Position numbers and translations under genes: made by a program
Assembly (NCBI GenBank): GCA_009192285.1
Contig: CM018606.1
Span: 920,081 to 984,080, forward strand
DNA from: Morchella semilibera
Lineage: Eukaryota; Ascomycota; Pezizomycetes; Pezizales; Morchellaceae
Direction: 5' to 3'
Length of the DNA stretch: 64,000 nt
Shown here: positions 1 to 13,012 of the stretch, piece by piece
Numbering within the stretch: the stretch's first letter is position 1
Layout of the letters: each line of letters begins with the position of its first letter
The notes under the pieces: model-generated
The model's input: only the letters and a program-made list of their open reading frames with translations
The model's database searches: none
What the model was told of the DNA's origin: nothing

Positions 1-321
1 GAGTGAAGCTATGGGTCTTTTGGTAGTGTTATCGATTCCCGGGATATAGCATATAACTAAATTCTATATTTTCCGTCAGCAGATGAAGTTCCCCGCTACA
101 ACAGCTCCACCTGTCAATGATCAACCATCCGGTACCCTACCCACGCATCCAGCGTATCACCCATCCCGTATAAGTACCAAGGCCGAGTGACAATCCGTGA
201 CGCTTCTGGGTGACACAAACACGTATCATGACATCATAAAAATTCAATCACGACTTCACCCCATCGTCTCCTCACCTCTTCATCATCTCCTTCCCCTCAC
301 AAACTCACCAAGATACAGAAA
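1..321. other. Left-edge intergenic / upstream region of the DUF726 gene
   Basis: No coding potential is supported here. The last 80 bases before the start at 322 are pyrimidine-rich (runs of CTC, TCATC), as is common in ascomycete promoters and 5' UTRs. No recognisable operator was seen. Confidence 0.5.
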
Positions 322-2265
322 ATGTCCCATAACGAGGACCAGAAGGAGCGGGACCTCGTCTCTCTGCTCTCAACTGAGCAGCGTGCAGAACTCACACTGC
401 TCGTCACAACGGCGATGGAACGCATGCGCAGGAACATCACAGAGATATTCGACACGCCGGCCACCGAGACGACCGTCCCACCGCCACCAAATGTGGAGTC
501 CAAGAGCGCTGAAGCTCCAGAGGTGTCTAAAGAACCCAATGCCCCCCAGAAAGCCCCAGAATCGCAGCAACAGCAGCAGCAGAAGACGGGCGGGGATCTG
601 AAGGAGCTCAAAAGGAATGCACTTACCTCCTTCGACACCTGGTCGACTGCCGTCCTTCAGCGTATCAGCGAAGCTGTCCATTCCGACCTTGATCCCTCGG
701 AGAAGAACCGGGTTCTCCGCCGCGCCTCCACGATAGCCTCGGAGGCCCCCGTGGTACCCGAGATATACGCCCCGATCCCCACATCCCTCACCGCGACACT
801 CCCACACGGATATGGGCCCATGCTGCTGCAAGCCCTTCTCCTGCTCCTCCTCTCCCTCGAGCGCTACGACGCCCGCTCCCGCGTCCTCCTCCTCATTGTC
901 GCCTCTTCCCTTCACCTCCCAGCCGAAAACCTTATCGCGCAAGAAACCCAGACCGCCAGCGCCCTGGTCAAGGCCGCGCTCATGTCCGGTGAAGAGGCCT
1001 CCAAGGCTCGCTCCGACTCTGCCCGCTCCGGAAAGTGGTGGAAGGTGGGTCTCGCCTCCGTCGCCGGTGCTGTTGCAATCGGCGTCACCGGCGGTCTCGC
1101 AGCGCCCCTCGTCGCTGCAGGCGTCGGCAGTGTCATGGGCGGTATTGGCCTCGGTGGTACTGTCGCGGCCGGGTATCTCGGCGCCCTTGCGTCCAGCGGT
1201 GCCATCGTCGGAACGCTGTTTGGCGCGTACGGCGCAAAGATGACGGGCGAGATGATGGAGCGCTATGCGGCGGCCGTCAAGGACTTTGCCTTCATACCCG
1301 TGCAGACGCAGGCGGAGCGGCTGCGCGTAACGATTGGCATCTCCGGCTGGCTCACAGCGCCGGAGGAGGTCACGTCCCCGTGGAAGTGCTTCAACGAGAA
1401 CGCAGACGTGTATGCCCTCCGCTGGGAGATGGACGCCCTCCTCGACCTCGGCTCCTCCCTAACCACAATCCTAAAGTCCTACGCATGGGGCTACGTCAAA
1501 TCCGAGATCATCAAACACACCGTCTTCGCCGCGCTCTGGGGCGCCGTCATGTGGCCCGTCGCAATCCTCAAGATGGCCCGCGTTGTCGACAACCCATTCT
1601 CGATCGCCAAGCGGCGCAGCGAGAAGGCCGGCCGGGTACTCGCCGATGCACTCGTCAACCGCGCGCAGGGCGAGCGTCCCGTGACGCTCGTCGGCTTCTC
1701 GCTCGGCGCAAGGGTCATCTACAGCTGCCTGCTGAGCCTTGCGGAGCGCGGGCAGTTTGGGCTCGTCGAGAACGTGGTGCTGTTGGGTGCGCCGGTGCCG
1801 GCGGGCGCTGGCGAGTGGCGCCGGATGCGCGCCGTCGTGGCCGGCAGGTGCGTCAATGTCTACTCCGAGAGCGACTATGTCCTCGCCTTCCTGTACCGCA
1901 CGAGCAGCATCCAGCTGGGTGTTGCGGGACTGCAGAAGGTGGGCGTCAGTGGGGTCGAGAACGTGGACGTGGGCGCCGTGGTGGAGGGACACCTGAGATA
2001 CCGCTACGTGGCGGGTATGGTGCTGCGGGATATCCTCGGGGATGATATGGAGGCGGGGGTGGTGGAGCGGGAGGAGCGGGAGCTGAAGGCAGTGATGAGG
2101 AGGGAGGAGGAGGAGGAGAAGGGGAAGGGGGGAAGCGCGGGCGCGGAGGAAGCAGAGGGCGAGATTGAGAGTGTGGTGGATAAAGCGGAGAGGGACCTAG
2201 AGGCCCGGAGGAAGAAGAGGGCGGCGTTGGAGGAGGAGAGGAAGTCGGCGATGGGGGAGATGTGA
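322..2265 (+). CDS. DUF726 / TMCO4-Mil1 family membrane-associated alpha/beta hydrolase
   Basis: An intronless 647-residue protein. A low-complexity N-terminal third (poly-Gln near residue 85) is followed by a long Gly/Ala-rich hydrophobic stretch at about residues 236-305, probably membrane hairpins. A hydrolase-like core then carries the nucleophile-elbow motif GFSLG at about residues 457-461, followed by ARVIYSCL. The C-terminus is a highly charged Glu/Lys coiled coil. This order (hydrophobic Gly-rich block, then a GxSxG elbow) is that of the DUF726 family, which includes yeast Mil1 and animal TMCO4. The family is linked to membrane lipids and clathrin-adaptor traffic, but substrates are not settled. 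The start at 322 has an A-rich context (AAAATGTC) and is the first in-frame ATG. It is convergent with DPH1. Confidence 0.85.
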   Translation: MSHNEDQKERDLVSLLSTEQRAELTLLVTTAMERMRRNITEIFDTPATETTVPPPPNVESKSAEAPEVSKEPNAPQKAPESQQQQQQKTGGDLKELKRNALTSFDTWSTAVLQRISEAVHSDLDPSEKNRVLRRASTIASEAPVVPEIYAPIPTSLTATLPHGYGPMLLQALLLLLLSLERYDARSRVLLLIVASSLHLPAENLIAQETQTASALVKAALMSGEEASKARSDSARSGKWWKVGLASVAGAVAIGVTGGLAAPLVAAGVGSVMGGIGLGGTVAAGYLGALASSGAIVGTLFGAYGAKMTGEMMERYAAAVKDFAFIPVQTQAERLRVTIGISGWLTAPEEVTSPWKCFNENADVYALRWEMDALLDLGSSLTTILKSYAWGYVKSEIIKHTVFAALWGAVMWPVAILKMARVVDNPFSIAKRRSEKAGRVLADALVNRAQGERPVTLVGFSLGARVIYSCLLSLAERGQFGLVENVVLLGAPVPAGAGEWRRMRAVVAGRCVNVYSESDYVLAFLYRTSSIQLGVAGLQKVGVSGVENVDVGAVVEGHLRYRYVAGMVLRDILGDDMEAGVVEREERELKAVMRREEEEEKGKGGSAGAEEAEGEIESVVDKAERDLEARRKKRAALEEERKSAMGEM

Positions 2266-2818
2266 ATGATACCTTTGTAGTCTAGCTTTTTATGTGTTTG
2301 TAGGAACAGGGCAAGCGTGTAGTTACATCCACGCAATTCTTTTATACCCCATATTCTGTTCCAAGTTCAGTGTATGTTGCGAATCACATTTCAGTCATGA
2401 CCTATCACTCGACGTATAGGCACCACAGAACGCCCTCCTCCACAAGCCCCCGCGCGCCCAAGGAAGGCCTCGAGATGGGTGAGCTAGAGGGGGGAGGGGG
2501 GACATGGGCCATTTCAGGTACCAGCCCCCAATACTCGCTATACTCGATACACCTGACCCTGACCGCCGCCGCCGCCCTACCCCGCCGGAACTAACATCTA
2601 AGGACGGGAGCTGACATTTTGCTACTACAGGTTCTGGAGCGCGCTGCCTTTTATGTATATATCGGCTCAACCCTTGCCCAGTTCAGTTTCTCAGGTAGGC
2701 GTAGACGTAATCATGGTTCACATCCTACATGGAATGAGGGCGGATATCCGGATCCTTATTTACTCCCCCCCCCAAAAAATAAACGGAAACTTATATACAA
2801 GACCCCCGCCCCCCGGGG
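2266..2818. other. Convergent 3' intergenic region
   Basis: Lies between the stop codons of the DUF726 gene and DPH1. It contains 3'-UTR-like AT stretches and C/G homopolymer tracts (for example 2766-2776). No gene or repeat element was identified. Confidence 0.5.
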
Positions 2819-4272
2819 CTAAGCCGCCAATCCCGGTAGTGGCTCCCCCTTCTTCGTCCTGCCCAGTCCCTCCTTCGCATAAAAGTCCATCCTGTAGCCG
2901 CTCTGCAAGCCCCAATCCTCCTCCCTCAGCCCGAGCGCGATGGTGGCCTCATACGGGCTCAGCAGCGGCCTCTCAAACGCATACCCCCAGTCGATGCTCA
3001 GCCGGGGGCACGCCACCTGGATCCACGCCCCCACGTCCTCAAACATCTTCAGCTTCCCCGGGAAGATCTCGGACAGCAGCAGCACGACGTACGGGATCTC
3101 GAGGTGCTTGAGGCGCGCCTCCAGGCGGTCGATTGTGTTTGGGTTCCCCTGGCGGCCCAGGGTGCCGAGGATCAGGCCGAACTTTGTGGCCTTCTTGGCC
3201 GTTGCGATGGCGTCGCGGCGTAGCGTGTGGAGCTCGTCGTGGTTGTAGGACTCGCGCGTGAACTTGCGCGAGTAGGGGTCGTAGCGGTAGGCGGGGAGCT
3301 GCGGGTTCTGGATCATGGCCGATTCGAGGTGGAAGCGCCCGTCGCCGACGTAGATGAGGGCGTTGACGTCGTCCGTGTTGATGCGGGGGCTGGTGCAGCC
3401 CAGGATCTCGCCCTTGGACAGCGGCATGATCTGCGGGATTGTGACGGTGTAGCCGGCGGCCTCGAGCTGCGCCTTGATGCCGTGGATGCTGGCGTTGAAC
3501 TGGATCGTGCCCACCATGGCGAGGTGCTTTCCGGCGGGGAAGTTGCGCTCGACGGTGGCGACGAGGTGCGCCGTGTCGATGCCGATGGTGACAAAGACGT
3601 AGAGCGTCTTGATCTTTGTGACGTCCACGGGGATCAGGCAGGAGTGGGCGTAGTGCACGAGGAGGTCGCAACCCAGTGCGCGCGCCGTGAAGTCGTCGAT
3701 GCAGCAGGCGCCGTACGTCACGTCGCCCATGATGAGCGTCTCCACGCCCGGGCAGAAGGTCTCGATGATGTCTGCGAGGGTGCATGCGAACAGGAGGAGG
3801 CCCTCCGGCATCTGCAGGGCCACACGCGTGGCTGACGCCCGCCGGATGTTGTGGATGGTCTTGTGGATCTCAAAGTTGTAGTTTGCGGGGAGGAGAGTGA
3901 TGGCGTCGTTGAGCGCCTGGTCGTTCAGGATCTCGGGCGGGATCTGGTTAATTGCGCGGCCGCCGGTAGGTCGGCGGGGTTTGGGTGCCACTGTGAATGG
4001 AGGGTTAGTTGGGGGGGTGTACTAGGCCTCGGACAGAGGTGGAGGTGGGGGTTACGGCTGGATTACGGCCGAGAAGGACCCATACGTTGGAGGGCATCGC
4101 CTTCTTCAATGCCGGCACTGGCGGGCTTCTGCGATTGCAATTCCGAGGCCGTGCGTTTGCCGACAAAGCGCTTTCGGGGCTGCTTCGGCACAGAGGTTTC
4201 AGGGATATTTGGGGCTGCTGTGGGGGTAGTAATGGTGGAGGAGGTAGTGGCGGGGGTGTCTGGGGAGGTCAT
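2819..4272 (-). CDS. DPH1: Diphthamide biosynthesis protein 1 (Dph1), 3-amino-3-carboxypropyl transferase subunit
   Basis: Two exons on the minus strand: 4272-4086 and 3990-2819. The 95-nt intron has a GTATGG donor, an ACTAACCC branch point and a CACAG acceptor; 452 codons result. With Dph2, Dph1 makes the first diphthamide intermediate on eEF2 by a non-classical radical-SAM reaction. The three conserved Fe-S cysteines are visible in GACCIDD, HSCLIPV and VACPRLS. The N-terminus carries the family's PRKRFVGKR patch, then [10 protein letters not shown]. Exon 2 seen alone appears to begin at a GTG, but the first exon supplies the true ATG. It acts in the cytosol. Its length is normal for fungal Dph1. 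Confidence 0.93.
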
Positions 4273-6271
4273 CGTGGAGGGTTAGGTGAATCTCTCTCCT
4301 CTGATATTCAGGGGAAGGGCAAGTTAAAGTCCGAGAGTAATATTATGCCCGTTATCTGTGACTAGGGAAGGGTTGACTGTCAGATAATTCCTGGGTCATC
4401 ATGCATGTGCAAGATCTGTAGGTACAGGAACTATACACACCCTGCAGGAGATTCTGTCTGTGCTATTCGTTAAACCCACAGCTCTTCGTAATGAAATATA
4501 AGAAGTGTGAGGGGGTGCGATGGATGTTTGATGTTGTTTGGAATGAATCCTTGGGGGGGGATTTTTGATCGTTGACGCGGGGTTTCGCTTTCCTTACTAA
4601 AACCCTAACCCAGTCAGCAATCGATAAGTTCTCTACATATGGGTACATGTAGGTACATGTAAGGCAAGACTTAATTACTCTCATAATTAATATATTGTTA
4701 CTACTATTATTACTCCATTCCCTGATACCTAAAAGGATAATAGGAGGACAGGTACATAGAATTCCCCTTCCAGCTAGAATTTCCAGCTCGTATTTTTCTT
4801 TCTTGGGCACCGAGTTGTTGAGTTCCCATCGAGTCTTGGGTACTTTGATAGGAGGAGCACATTGAGAGTCACCCTTGCTTGTGGCTGCACATACCAGGGA
4901 AAACGATATCATCTCGCTTCTTTTTCACTACTTTACCCACAGAGGCGCATCCTGCCTGATCTGAGCACCTGCATACATACACACATAAATAGATGGAATA
5001 TCTTGTGTAAGCCTGGGAAATGGAGTAGAAAAGCCCGATCTAATCTAGCAGCAGTGGAGATCATCCGCGTTGGCGGGCCCTCCCTTCTTGCCTCATCCCC
5101 ACATTTTTCACAACCTAATGCACGCCAAGACAGGGTTGTGTGAATGAAGTCATTCCTCACCTTTCCCCCTCTCTCTCTCTTTGCTTGCTTGCTTGCTTGC
5201 TTTCTTGCCTGGAAGGTGGGGGTAAAGGAAGGGAAGGGTATCCGGAGGGGGCTGTGGAAATGCACACAGCACAGCACAGGGTTTCGAGACCCACGATTAC
5301 AAACTCGGCTGTTTTTGGTAGGCCCCCAGCTGAAAAGAGAAGAGGAAAAAAACCCCACCAAGTTGTCCCGTAAGAACCTCGCCTTTCTTCGGCACCGATC
5401 CTGTTTTTTTTTCCTTCACCCTCTTCTGCACCTACGACAGAGAAGATTCTCTGGCTGGCTGGTAGGTACTCTGTGGACTGGACAGACAGACGGATGCTGG
5501 ACCCGAGTAAACACTCAAAAGCTGGCCTGCACCCGCCAGGACCTCAGGGTCTTTTGTCGCCGTCTTTGCTCGTTTCCCGTGAGAGGCTGTCAGGGAATCC
5601 CCCAACAGGTTGTAGTTCTGCTCTTATTGCTGCTGCTACTACTAGTAATAGTAGTAGTAGAAGTACTAGTAGTGCCGTGAGTGCCCCCCCCGTCGTCTAC
5701 TTTCTTCGTTTCTTTCTTCCCTCCTTCCTTCCTTCCATCCTTCTCTATATACTACTATAACTATAGTATAGCATTATCCCCGCCATTGCTACTATCCCTG
5801 CTGTCTGCCTGTTTACTGTTTACTGCCTGTCTGCCTACATACAACAACTGTCTGCCTGTCATGTTGTACCTAGATCCGACTCACAGACCGCCTCACTGCT
5901 TTCGGACTAACGCACCCCAGACAACAACGACGACAACAGCAACAACAAAAGCAACCGCAACGGGGAGCCCCAGCGCCAGCACAACGACACTCCTTAAACC
6001 CACCTTATTCAAGCTTCATACAAGTAAGGGTGAGTACTGTACAAAATATTTCCCATCCCCTATTTCCCATCTTCCTCTTTACTATATCTATATCGCACAG
6101 TCAGCTTGCACATGTCAGGGCCTTAAAATAGCACCTTCCATGTGTTTCTAGAACAAGCAGCTAGACGTAATAGCGCTAACACCCCCCGTCCCAGAGCCCT
6201 CTCTAAACTCCGACGACGACGGCCATCCCGTAACCGCAACCGCAACCGCAACAGCCCCCCACAAAGACCCC
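4273..6271. other. Long upstream / intergenic region, low complexity
   Basis: Two kilobases without a supportable gene. It holds simple-sequence tracts: GCTTGCTT repeats near 5180-5205, TAGTAGTAG near 5640-5665, CTTCCTTCC near 5715-5745 and AAC/GCAACN repeats near 5925-5965. ORFs here are low-complexity and look spurious. The part next to 6272 probably contains the 5' UTR of the HMG-CoA lyase gene. Confidence 0.5.
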
Positions 6272-7711
6272 ATGAATAACGTCGCTCTCAGTCGTCCACT
6301 GGGCGTATATTACGCCCGTGGTTTCGCCGCCTTCTCCAACTTCTCCTCGGTCCTCAGACTGCGCCCGCGCCTCCCCCACAAAAATAGCTCCCCCCACCAC
6401 ATCGCCAAGCAGCAGCAGCAGCAGCAGCTCCACAGCCAATCAGCAGCCAGCGTTAGGAGGGGTTCCACACACCAGGCCAAGCCCCCAACAGCTGCACAGG
6501 ACAGCACAGCAGTAGCAGCAGCAGCGGATATGACGGTTGAGCAGAAGGCAGCGTCGCGCGGTAAGCGCGTGGTGAAGATTGTCGAGGTTGGCGCTAGGGA
6601 CGGTCTGCAGAATGAGAAGGGTGTTGTGCCCACAAAGACGAAGATTGAGCTCATTGAGAGGTTGAGCTCTGCGGGGCTAAGGCACATTGAGGCGGGGTCA
6701 TTTGTCAGGTACGTACTTATGCCACATGTACCCCCCAGACTACCCCCGCTAATCCTCCCCACCCAGCCCCAAATGGGTCCCCCAAATGGCCGATACTCCC
6801 GAGATCCACGTCCACCTCAACAGCAACCCCCCGCCCGCGCCCGTGCCAATAACATACAGCTACCTGACGCCCAACATGAAAGGGCTGACCTCGTACCTGT
6901 CGGCACCCCCGCAGCGGCCGTCATCACAGCACTCCTCCGAGATTGCAATCTTCGCTTCCGCCTCGGAGGGCTTCTCGCAGAAGAACCTCAACTGCTCAAT
7001 CTCCGAGTCGCTCGGGCGCTTCCGCCCCGTGGCAAAAAAGGCCCTCGAGGAGGGAATCAAGGTCCGCGGGTATGTCAGCATGATCATCGAGTGCCCGTAC
7101 GATGGGCCTACACCGCCGGCGATGGTCGCAGACGTGGTGGAGGAGTTGCTAAAAATGGGGTGCTATGAGGTGTCGTTGGGGGATACGAATGGGGTTGGCA
7201 CGCCAGGTTAGTTCCCCCCCCCCTTGGGAGGGAAATGGGTGAGAACGTTGGTGGGCTAATGAATGATGTAGGAACGATTGGTAAGCTGGTAAACTACCTC
7301 GTCAAGGAGCGTAAGCTCCCGGCGGAGAAATTAGCGGCACATTTCCATGATACGTATGGGCAGGCTATTGTAAACTGTCTGGTAGCGCTCGATGCGGGGA
7401 TCAGTACGTTCGACAGCAGCATTGCGGGCCTGGGCGGCTGCCCGTATAGTAAGGGCGCCACAGGCAACGTGGCGACCGAGGATTTAGTCTATTTGTAATT
7501 GCACCCCCCCCCCCCCCCCCCAATATTTTGTAGCTGTGGATGTGTGTGCTGACGGTTGTTGTTTTGTAGCCTTGAGGGAACTGGCGCCAAGACAAATGTT
7601 GACCTACATAAGATCGTTGAGATCGGTGACTGGATCTCCCGCGAGCTTAGGAGAAAGAACGAGAGTAAAGTAGGCACAGCACTAATGGCGAGGAAAGGTA
7701 CAAAACTGTAA
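6272..7711 (+). CDS. Hydroxymethylglutaryl-CoA lyase
   Basis: Exons 6272-6708, 6767-7206, 7272-7494 and 7570-7711 give 413 residues. The enzyme splits HMG-CoA into acetyl-CoA and acetoacetate, the last step of leucine breakdown. Family motifs are in place: [12 protein letters not shown] (catalytic Arg/Asp), [12 protein letters not shown], the metal-binding HFHDTYGQ, and [14 protein letters not shown] with the active-site Cys. The first ~85 residues are Arg/Ser/Gln-rich and acid-poor, fitting a mitochondrial presequence; an internal ATG at 6530 could start a shorter form. The C-terminus reads GTKL, a plausible variant PTS1. The TAA stop lies inside a perfect GTAAGT donor, and a good acceptor follows at 7791-7792, so an alternative C-terminus ending at 7856 is possible. 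Intron 3 contains a long C homopolymer. Confidence 0.93.
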
Positions 7712-8810
7712 GTTTTGTTTATATGTATATTGCATGTCCGTTTTTTTCTTTCTTTCTTTCTTGTTTTTTTACTTACAACTTTTTGGCTCTAGGGTGTTTT
7801 GGGATTACTTGATTGCCTGGATTCGTGCCTGTATTCGTTCCTTCCGTCCCTCCTAACTTTTTTTTTTCTTTTTTTTTTTTGTAAAACTTGGATATCTTTC
7901 TTTGCTTTGTTTATTTTGTTCCCCCCTGCGCTTTGTTTTTGTGGGGATCTGGGGTTTTGGGGGTTATATTGTGAATTGTGCTGTTTAGATGGATAGGGAT
8001 ACCACGCTCCTTTCTTTCCTTTCCTTTTTTTATAACTCTTAATGTAGCTAGCGAGCAGGGTTAAATAATTGACCGCGAGATGACTGAACATATACATATA
8101 CATATACATAACCCTTGTGGCCTGCTGAAACTAAAAATAAAAATATGTGTGCTGGCCGGTTGGTTGGGAGTCACGAGGCGTCACTCGAAACGGCCCCTGG
8201 TCCCGCTGCTGCCACGAGATGATGATGGAGATACAATAATTACTCTGGTACGGACAGCGCTGGGTTGTGGCCCCTGGGGACGGATGTATCATTCGTTGGT
8301 GGGTGCTTGTGCGAGTGAGATCCTGTGATTGGCGCATCTGGGCTGCCCCTGGACCTTGGAATGGTCGGTTTCGTGTGCCCGGATCTAGACACTACATGTA
8401 TGTATCATCGACATATACTTGTTCCGCCGCGGGAGAGGGGGTACTGCGCTGAGTGGTGGGTTGTGTATATAGTCCACTGCATGCTTAGCTATAGGGCACA
8501 GAGCTGTGATGCCGCTCTCGGTGTCTATCTTTATGGCAGCAGTACTTAGCCCCTCTAGAATAATATAAAATATCAGGGCCGGTGGATGGACTATTCCCCA
8601 AACAAGTTAGAGTAGTTCTGCCCACACCCCCGGCCGATCCCGGACAGCCGAGGCAGAGCCGCACTCCGCGTTCCTGTGGATTGGGTATATATCAGCACCT
8701 GCATCCCTCCACCTTCACTTCACCTCACCTCACTTCACTTCACTTACCTCACCGCCGCCACCGCACCTCATTCATCCCACCACAAATACAAACACAGACA
8801 AACACCCACG
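7712..8810. other. 3' region of HMG-CoA lyase and upstream region of SDHAF4
   Basis: 7708-7792 is a candidate alternatively spliced terminal intron of the lyase gene, and 7793-7856 a candidate alternative terminal exon. The rest holds T-rich tracts (7857-7885) and short repeats. CTCACTTCA-type repeats at 8715-8750 precede the SDHAF4 start. No other gene is supported. Confidence 0.5.
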
Positions 8811-9176
8811 ATGCCGCCCCGCCTCCCCCACCCCCGCCTCCTACTACACCTACTCCGCCGCCCGACGCCCCACCACCACCACCCCCGCCACACCTCCACG
8901 ATCCCACGCGCGCCGCCATCCCCCCCGCGCCTCGCCCCCGCCGAGCAAGCCGAATTCGAGCGCCTACAGCGCCTCTCGGGCGGCAACGCCTTCACCACCT
9001 CGCAGCACCACAACCCCGAGCCCGCCGGGGCGCTCGAGCACCCGGATGTCCGCCGCGGCGCGCCGCCAGAGTTTGAGGGCGACGTCAACCCGCGCACGGG
9101 GGAGGTCGGCGGCCCGAAGAATGACCCCCTCAGACATGGCGATTATAGCTTTAATGGGAGGGTTACGGACTTTTAG
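8811..9176 (+). CDS. Succinate dehydrogenase assembly factor 4 (SDHAF4/Sdh8, DUF1674)
   Basis: A single-exon 121-residue protein. The N-terminal ~45 residues are Arg/His/Pro-rich without acids, a mitochondrial targeting region. The C-terminal block PEFEGDVNPRTGEVGGPKNDPLR, then HGDYSFNGRVTDF at the very end, is the diagnostic DUF1674 signature. SDHAF4 binds the flavinylated Sdh1 subunit in the matrix and helps complex II assembly. The start at 8811 was chosen because it gives the leader directly and follows a CACCCACG context; the reading frame stays open upstream but is low-complexity. Normal size for the family. Confidence 0.93.
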   Translation: MPPRLPHPRLLLHLLRRPTPHHHHPRHTSTIPRAPPSPPRLAPAEQAEFERLQRLSGGNAFTTSQHHNPEPAGALEHPDVRRGAPPEFEGDVNPRTGEVGGPKNDPLRHGDYSFNGRVTDF

Positions 9177-9683
9177 CCCCGGGGTGCATGTAGAGTAGAT
9201 AGGAATGGGAATAGATGCGCATAGTAGGATTGTGGTTAGTTGTGTCGTTTGAGTTTGCGCTGGAGTACCCATATGCCTGGTCTTAACGCTGGACTGGCTT
9301 GGCCGCATATAGGCTGCTGTGTTGTAGTGTGCAGAAACTGGCCAGGCCTATATATATAGAAACGGGTTTTGTAGAATTGCTCAGTGGTGCTGTAAGTTCT
9401 GCCCTGCGTCTGTCTGGGCCCCGAACGTCACCACACCGAGTCGGATCGGTGGCTGATATGGACCCAGGGCTGGAACGGAGTGAAATACATGACGGGGGTG
9501 TCCCGTTAACTGGGCGTAGGCGTACCTACATACGTCTCCAGGTAATATGTAGCTTTAGCTGTACGTAAAGGCCGTAGTACGGAGAGATAATTATAAAGAG
9601 GACAGTAGTAGTGCAACCCTCTGTTTCTCTTGGGGGTGGCGGCCTTCGGCCTCCCTCCCCCCCAATTCCCGCCAGTTTGACCT

Positions 9684-10075
9684 TTGATGCAATCCAGTTC
9701 ACAGGCTTTGATGCGTTGCCAAGGAAAGGACCTTTCCGCTCATAAGCTACAACGACACAAACAAAAGCATCGTGGCGTGGCCTAGTGGTAATACACTGGG
9801 CTTCGTCATATGACCACGACAGGTTCAAATCCTGGTGGGAGCAGTGATGAGAATGCCCAATATGGTAGCGACGCTCTTGAGGGATGAGTACTCACTCACA
9901 TAAGTCTTTTGTTGCCGGCTTTTTTTTATCAATAAAATTATTTTTTTAGCCTTGGGTGCTCTGTATGGCGGATGATGTGCCAGAGACTACCTAGGGGTTG
10001 TAGGTGCTTCTCTACTTTAAAGTATGGATATCAAGTTCTCCTGGGCTTCTAGTACAACTGTTATTGGGTGCTTAG
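9684..10075 (+). repeat. tRNA-derived SINE-like repeat, copy 1
   Basis: The core is a tRNA-like head at about 9774-9844, with a pol III A-box-like TGGCCTAGTGGT (9778-9789) and a B box GGTTCAAATCC (9822-9832). A tail follows and ends in a T8 run at 9920-9927, which could stop pol III. A second copy lies in opposite orientation at 31793-32365. Identity between copies begins about 90 bases before the tRNA-like head and continues past the T-run to about 10075, so the repeat unit is larger than the pol III core. The head does not fold as a normal tRNA: the acceptor ends do not pair. It is therefore not called a functional tRNA. Confidence 0.75.
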
Positions 10076-10615
10076 TCAAATACTATTACAGAAACTTTCA
10101 AAGCGGATGTAATCCAGTACATAATAGAATCCAGTTCAACAGGCGAGTGATATCCCATGAGCCGCACCACAGCGCACCCGGGGCACTGTCCCCCGCCTAG
10201 TACACACCCACATACCCCCCCCCCCCTCCTCCATACATACATACATACACATAGACTCCACCAGTGACAGGGCCGAGCTGTAACAGTTATATGTATACGT
10301 CTGGCCGGGCGAGACGACCGACTGGCACAGCTACATGTACCCCGGGCAGTACCAAATACACTGTACCAGCTTAAACATGACAAAAGACTCCACCACAAAC
10401 CATCACTCGACCAACCACCACCGCCACCACCACTGCCCGCTGTACATACATGTACATGCACAGACACATGCAGCTACCCATACGAAAACGGAGAGAGAGG
10501 GGGGGGGGGGAGACCAATTCTAGAACCCCTACACCAACACTATATATCCAGTCAGTACTACATACCCCAACAGCCCAATATCACGATGTATACCAATGCC
10601 CATAGACCACCCACG

Positions 10616-10670
10616 CCCTGCCCTGCCCTGCCCTGCCCTGCCCTGCCCTGCCCTGCCCTGCCCTGCCCTG
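10616..10670. repeat. CCCTG pentanucleotide tandem array, 11 units
   Basis: Eleven uninterrupted CCCTG units. A related GGGCT array occurs at about 41217-41245. Both are simple satellites and produce spurious Gly-Gln-rich ORFs. Confidence 0.95.
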
Positions 10671-11106
10671 CGCATCATGATCTGCTTAATTCCACGATCA
10701 TGTAATCCCGGGGGAGCACCTGCAGTCCATACTTTGGCATTCCCGGCCACGGACGCTCCTTCATAGGCCGTCACTCGCCCGCGAGAGAAATTAGCCGGAT
10801 CCACCACCACCACTCTCAGGGCGTTCATTAAACCCAGGCGGCGCAAAGGGGGGACCTTTCGACCCATCCGCCCCTTGCATTCACTCGGCTGAATCAGATC
10901 ACCCGGAACCCCCACGCAAGATGGGCTCTAAAACCCTTTTATCTTTTTTTTAATAAAAAGAAATGCATTGTTTTGTTCTACACATAACCAAATGATGGGT
11001 CCCTTCTAGCTAGCTACATATACACATGACACACATAAAAAGCGAACTGATCAACAATTCCCTATACCCAAAAATGAAGAAAGAAAAACCCCCCGCCCCG
11101 CACAGC

Positions 11107-13012
<1,906 letters not shown>

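Larger units (their letters stand above)
9177..11106. other. Repeat-bearing intergenic region between SDHAF4 and the arabinofuranosidase gene
   Basis: Holds the SINE-like repeat (about 9684-10075), a CCCTG tandem array (10616-10670), a C-run at 10217-10226 and ACAT repeats near 10231-10250. ORFs across this stretch are explained by the repeats. I see no protein gene. Confidence 0.55.

Noticed and set aside
370-2045. Long ORFs in other frames overlapping the DUF726 gene on both strands
   Set aside because: GC-rich codon use leaves other frames open. They have Arg/Ala/Pro-biased composition and no domain features.
3227-3835. 202-codon plus-strand ORF opposite DPH1
   Set aside because: A shadow of the conserved DPH1 minus-strand frame.
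4600-4620. AAACCCTAACCC as an interstitial telomere repeat
   Set aside because: Only about one and a half units; chance is adequate.
4463-6151. Several 90-178-codon ORFs between DPH1 and the HMG-CoA lyase gene
   Set aside because: Low-complexity translations of simple repeats (Leu/Ser runs) on both strands; no homology signs.
9774-9844. A functional tRNA gene at the SINE head
   Set aside because: A and B boxes are present but the acceptor ends do not pair, and the same sequence recurs as a dispersed repeat.
10529-10915. 128-codon minus-strand ORF with a Gly-Gln-Gly-Arg-Ala repeat
   Set aside because: A product of the CCCTG tandem array.
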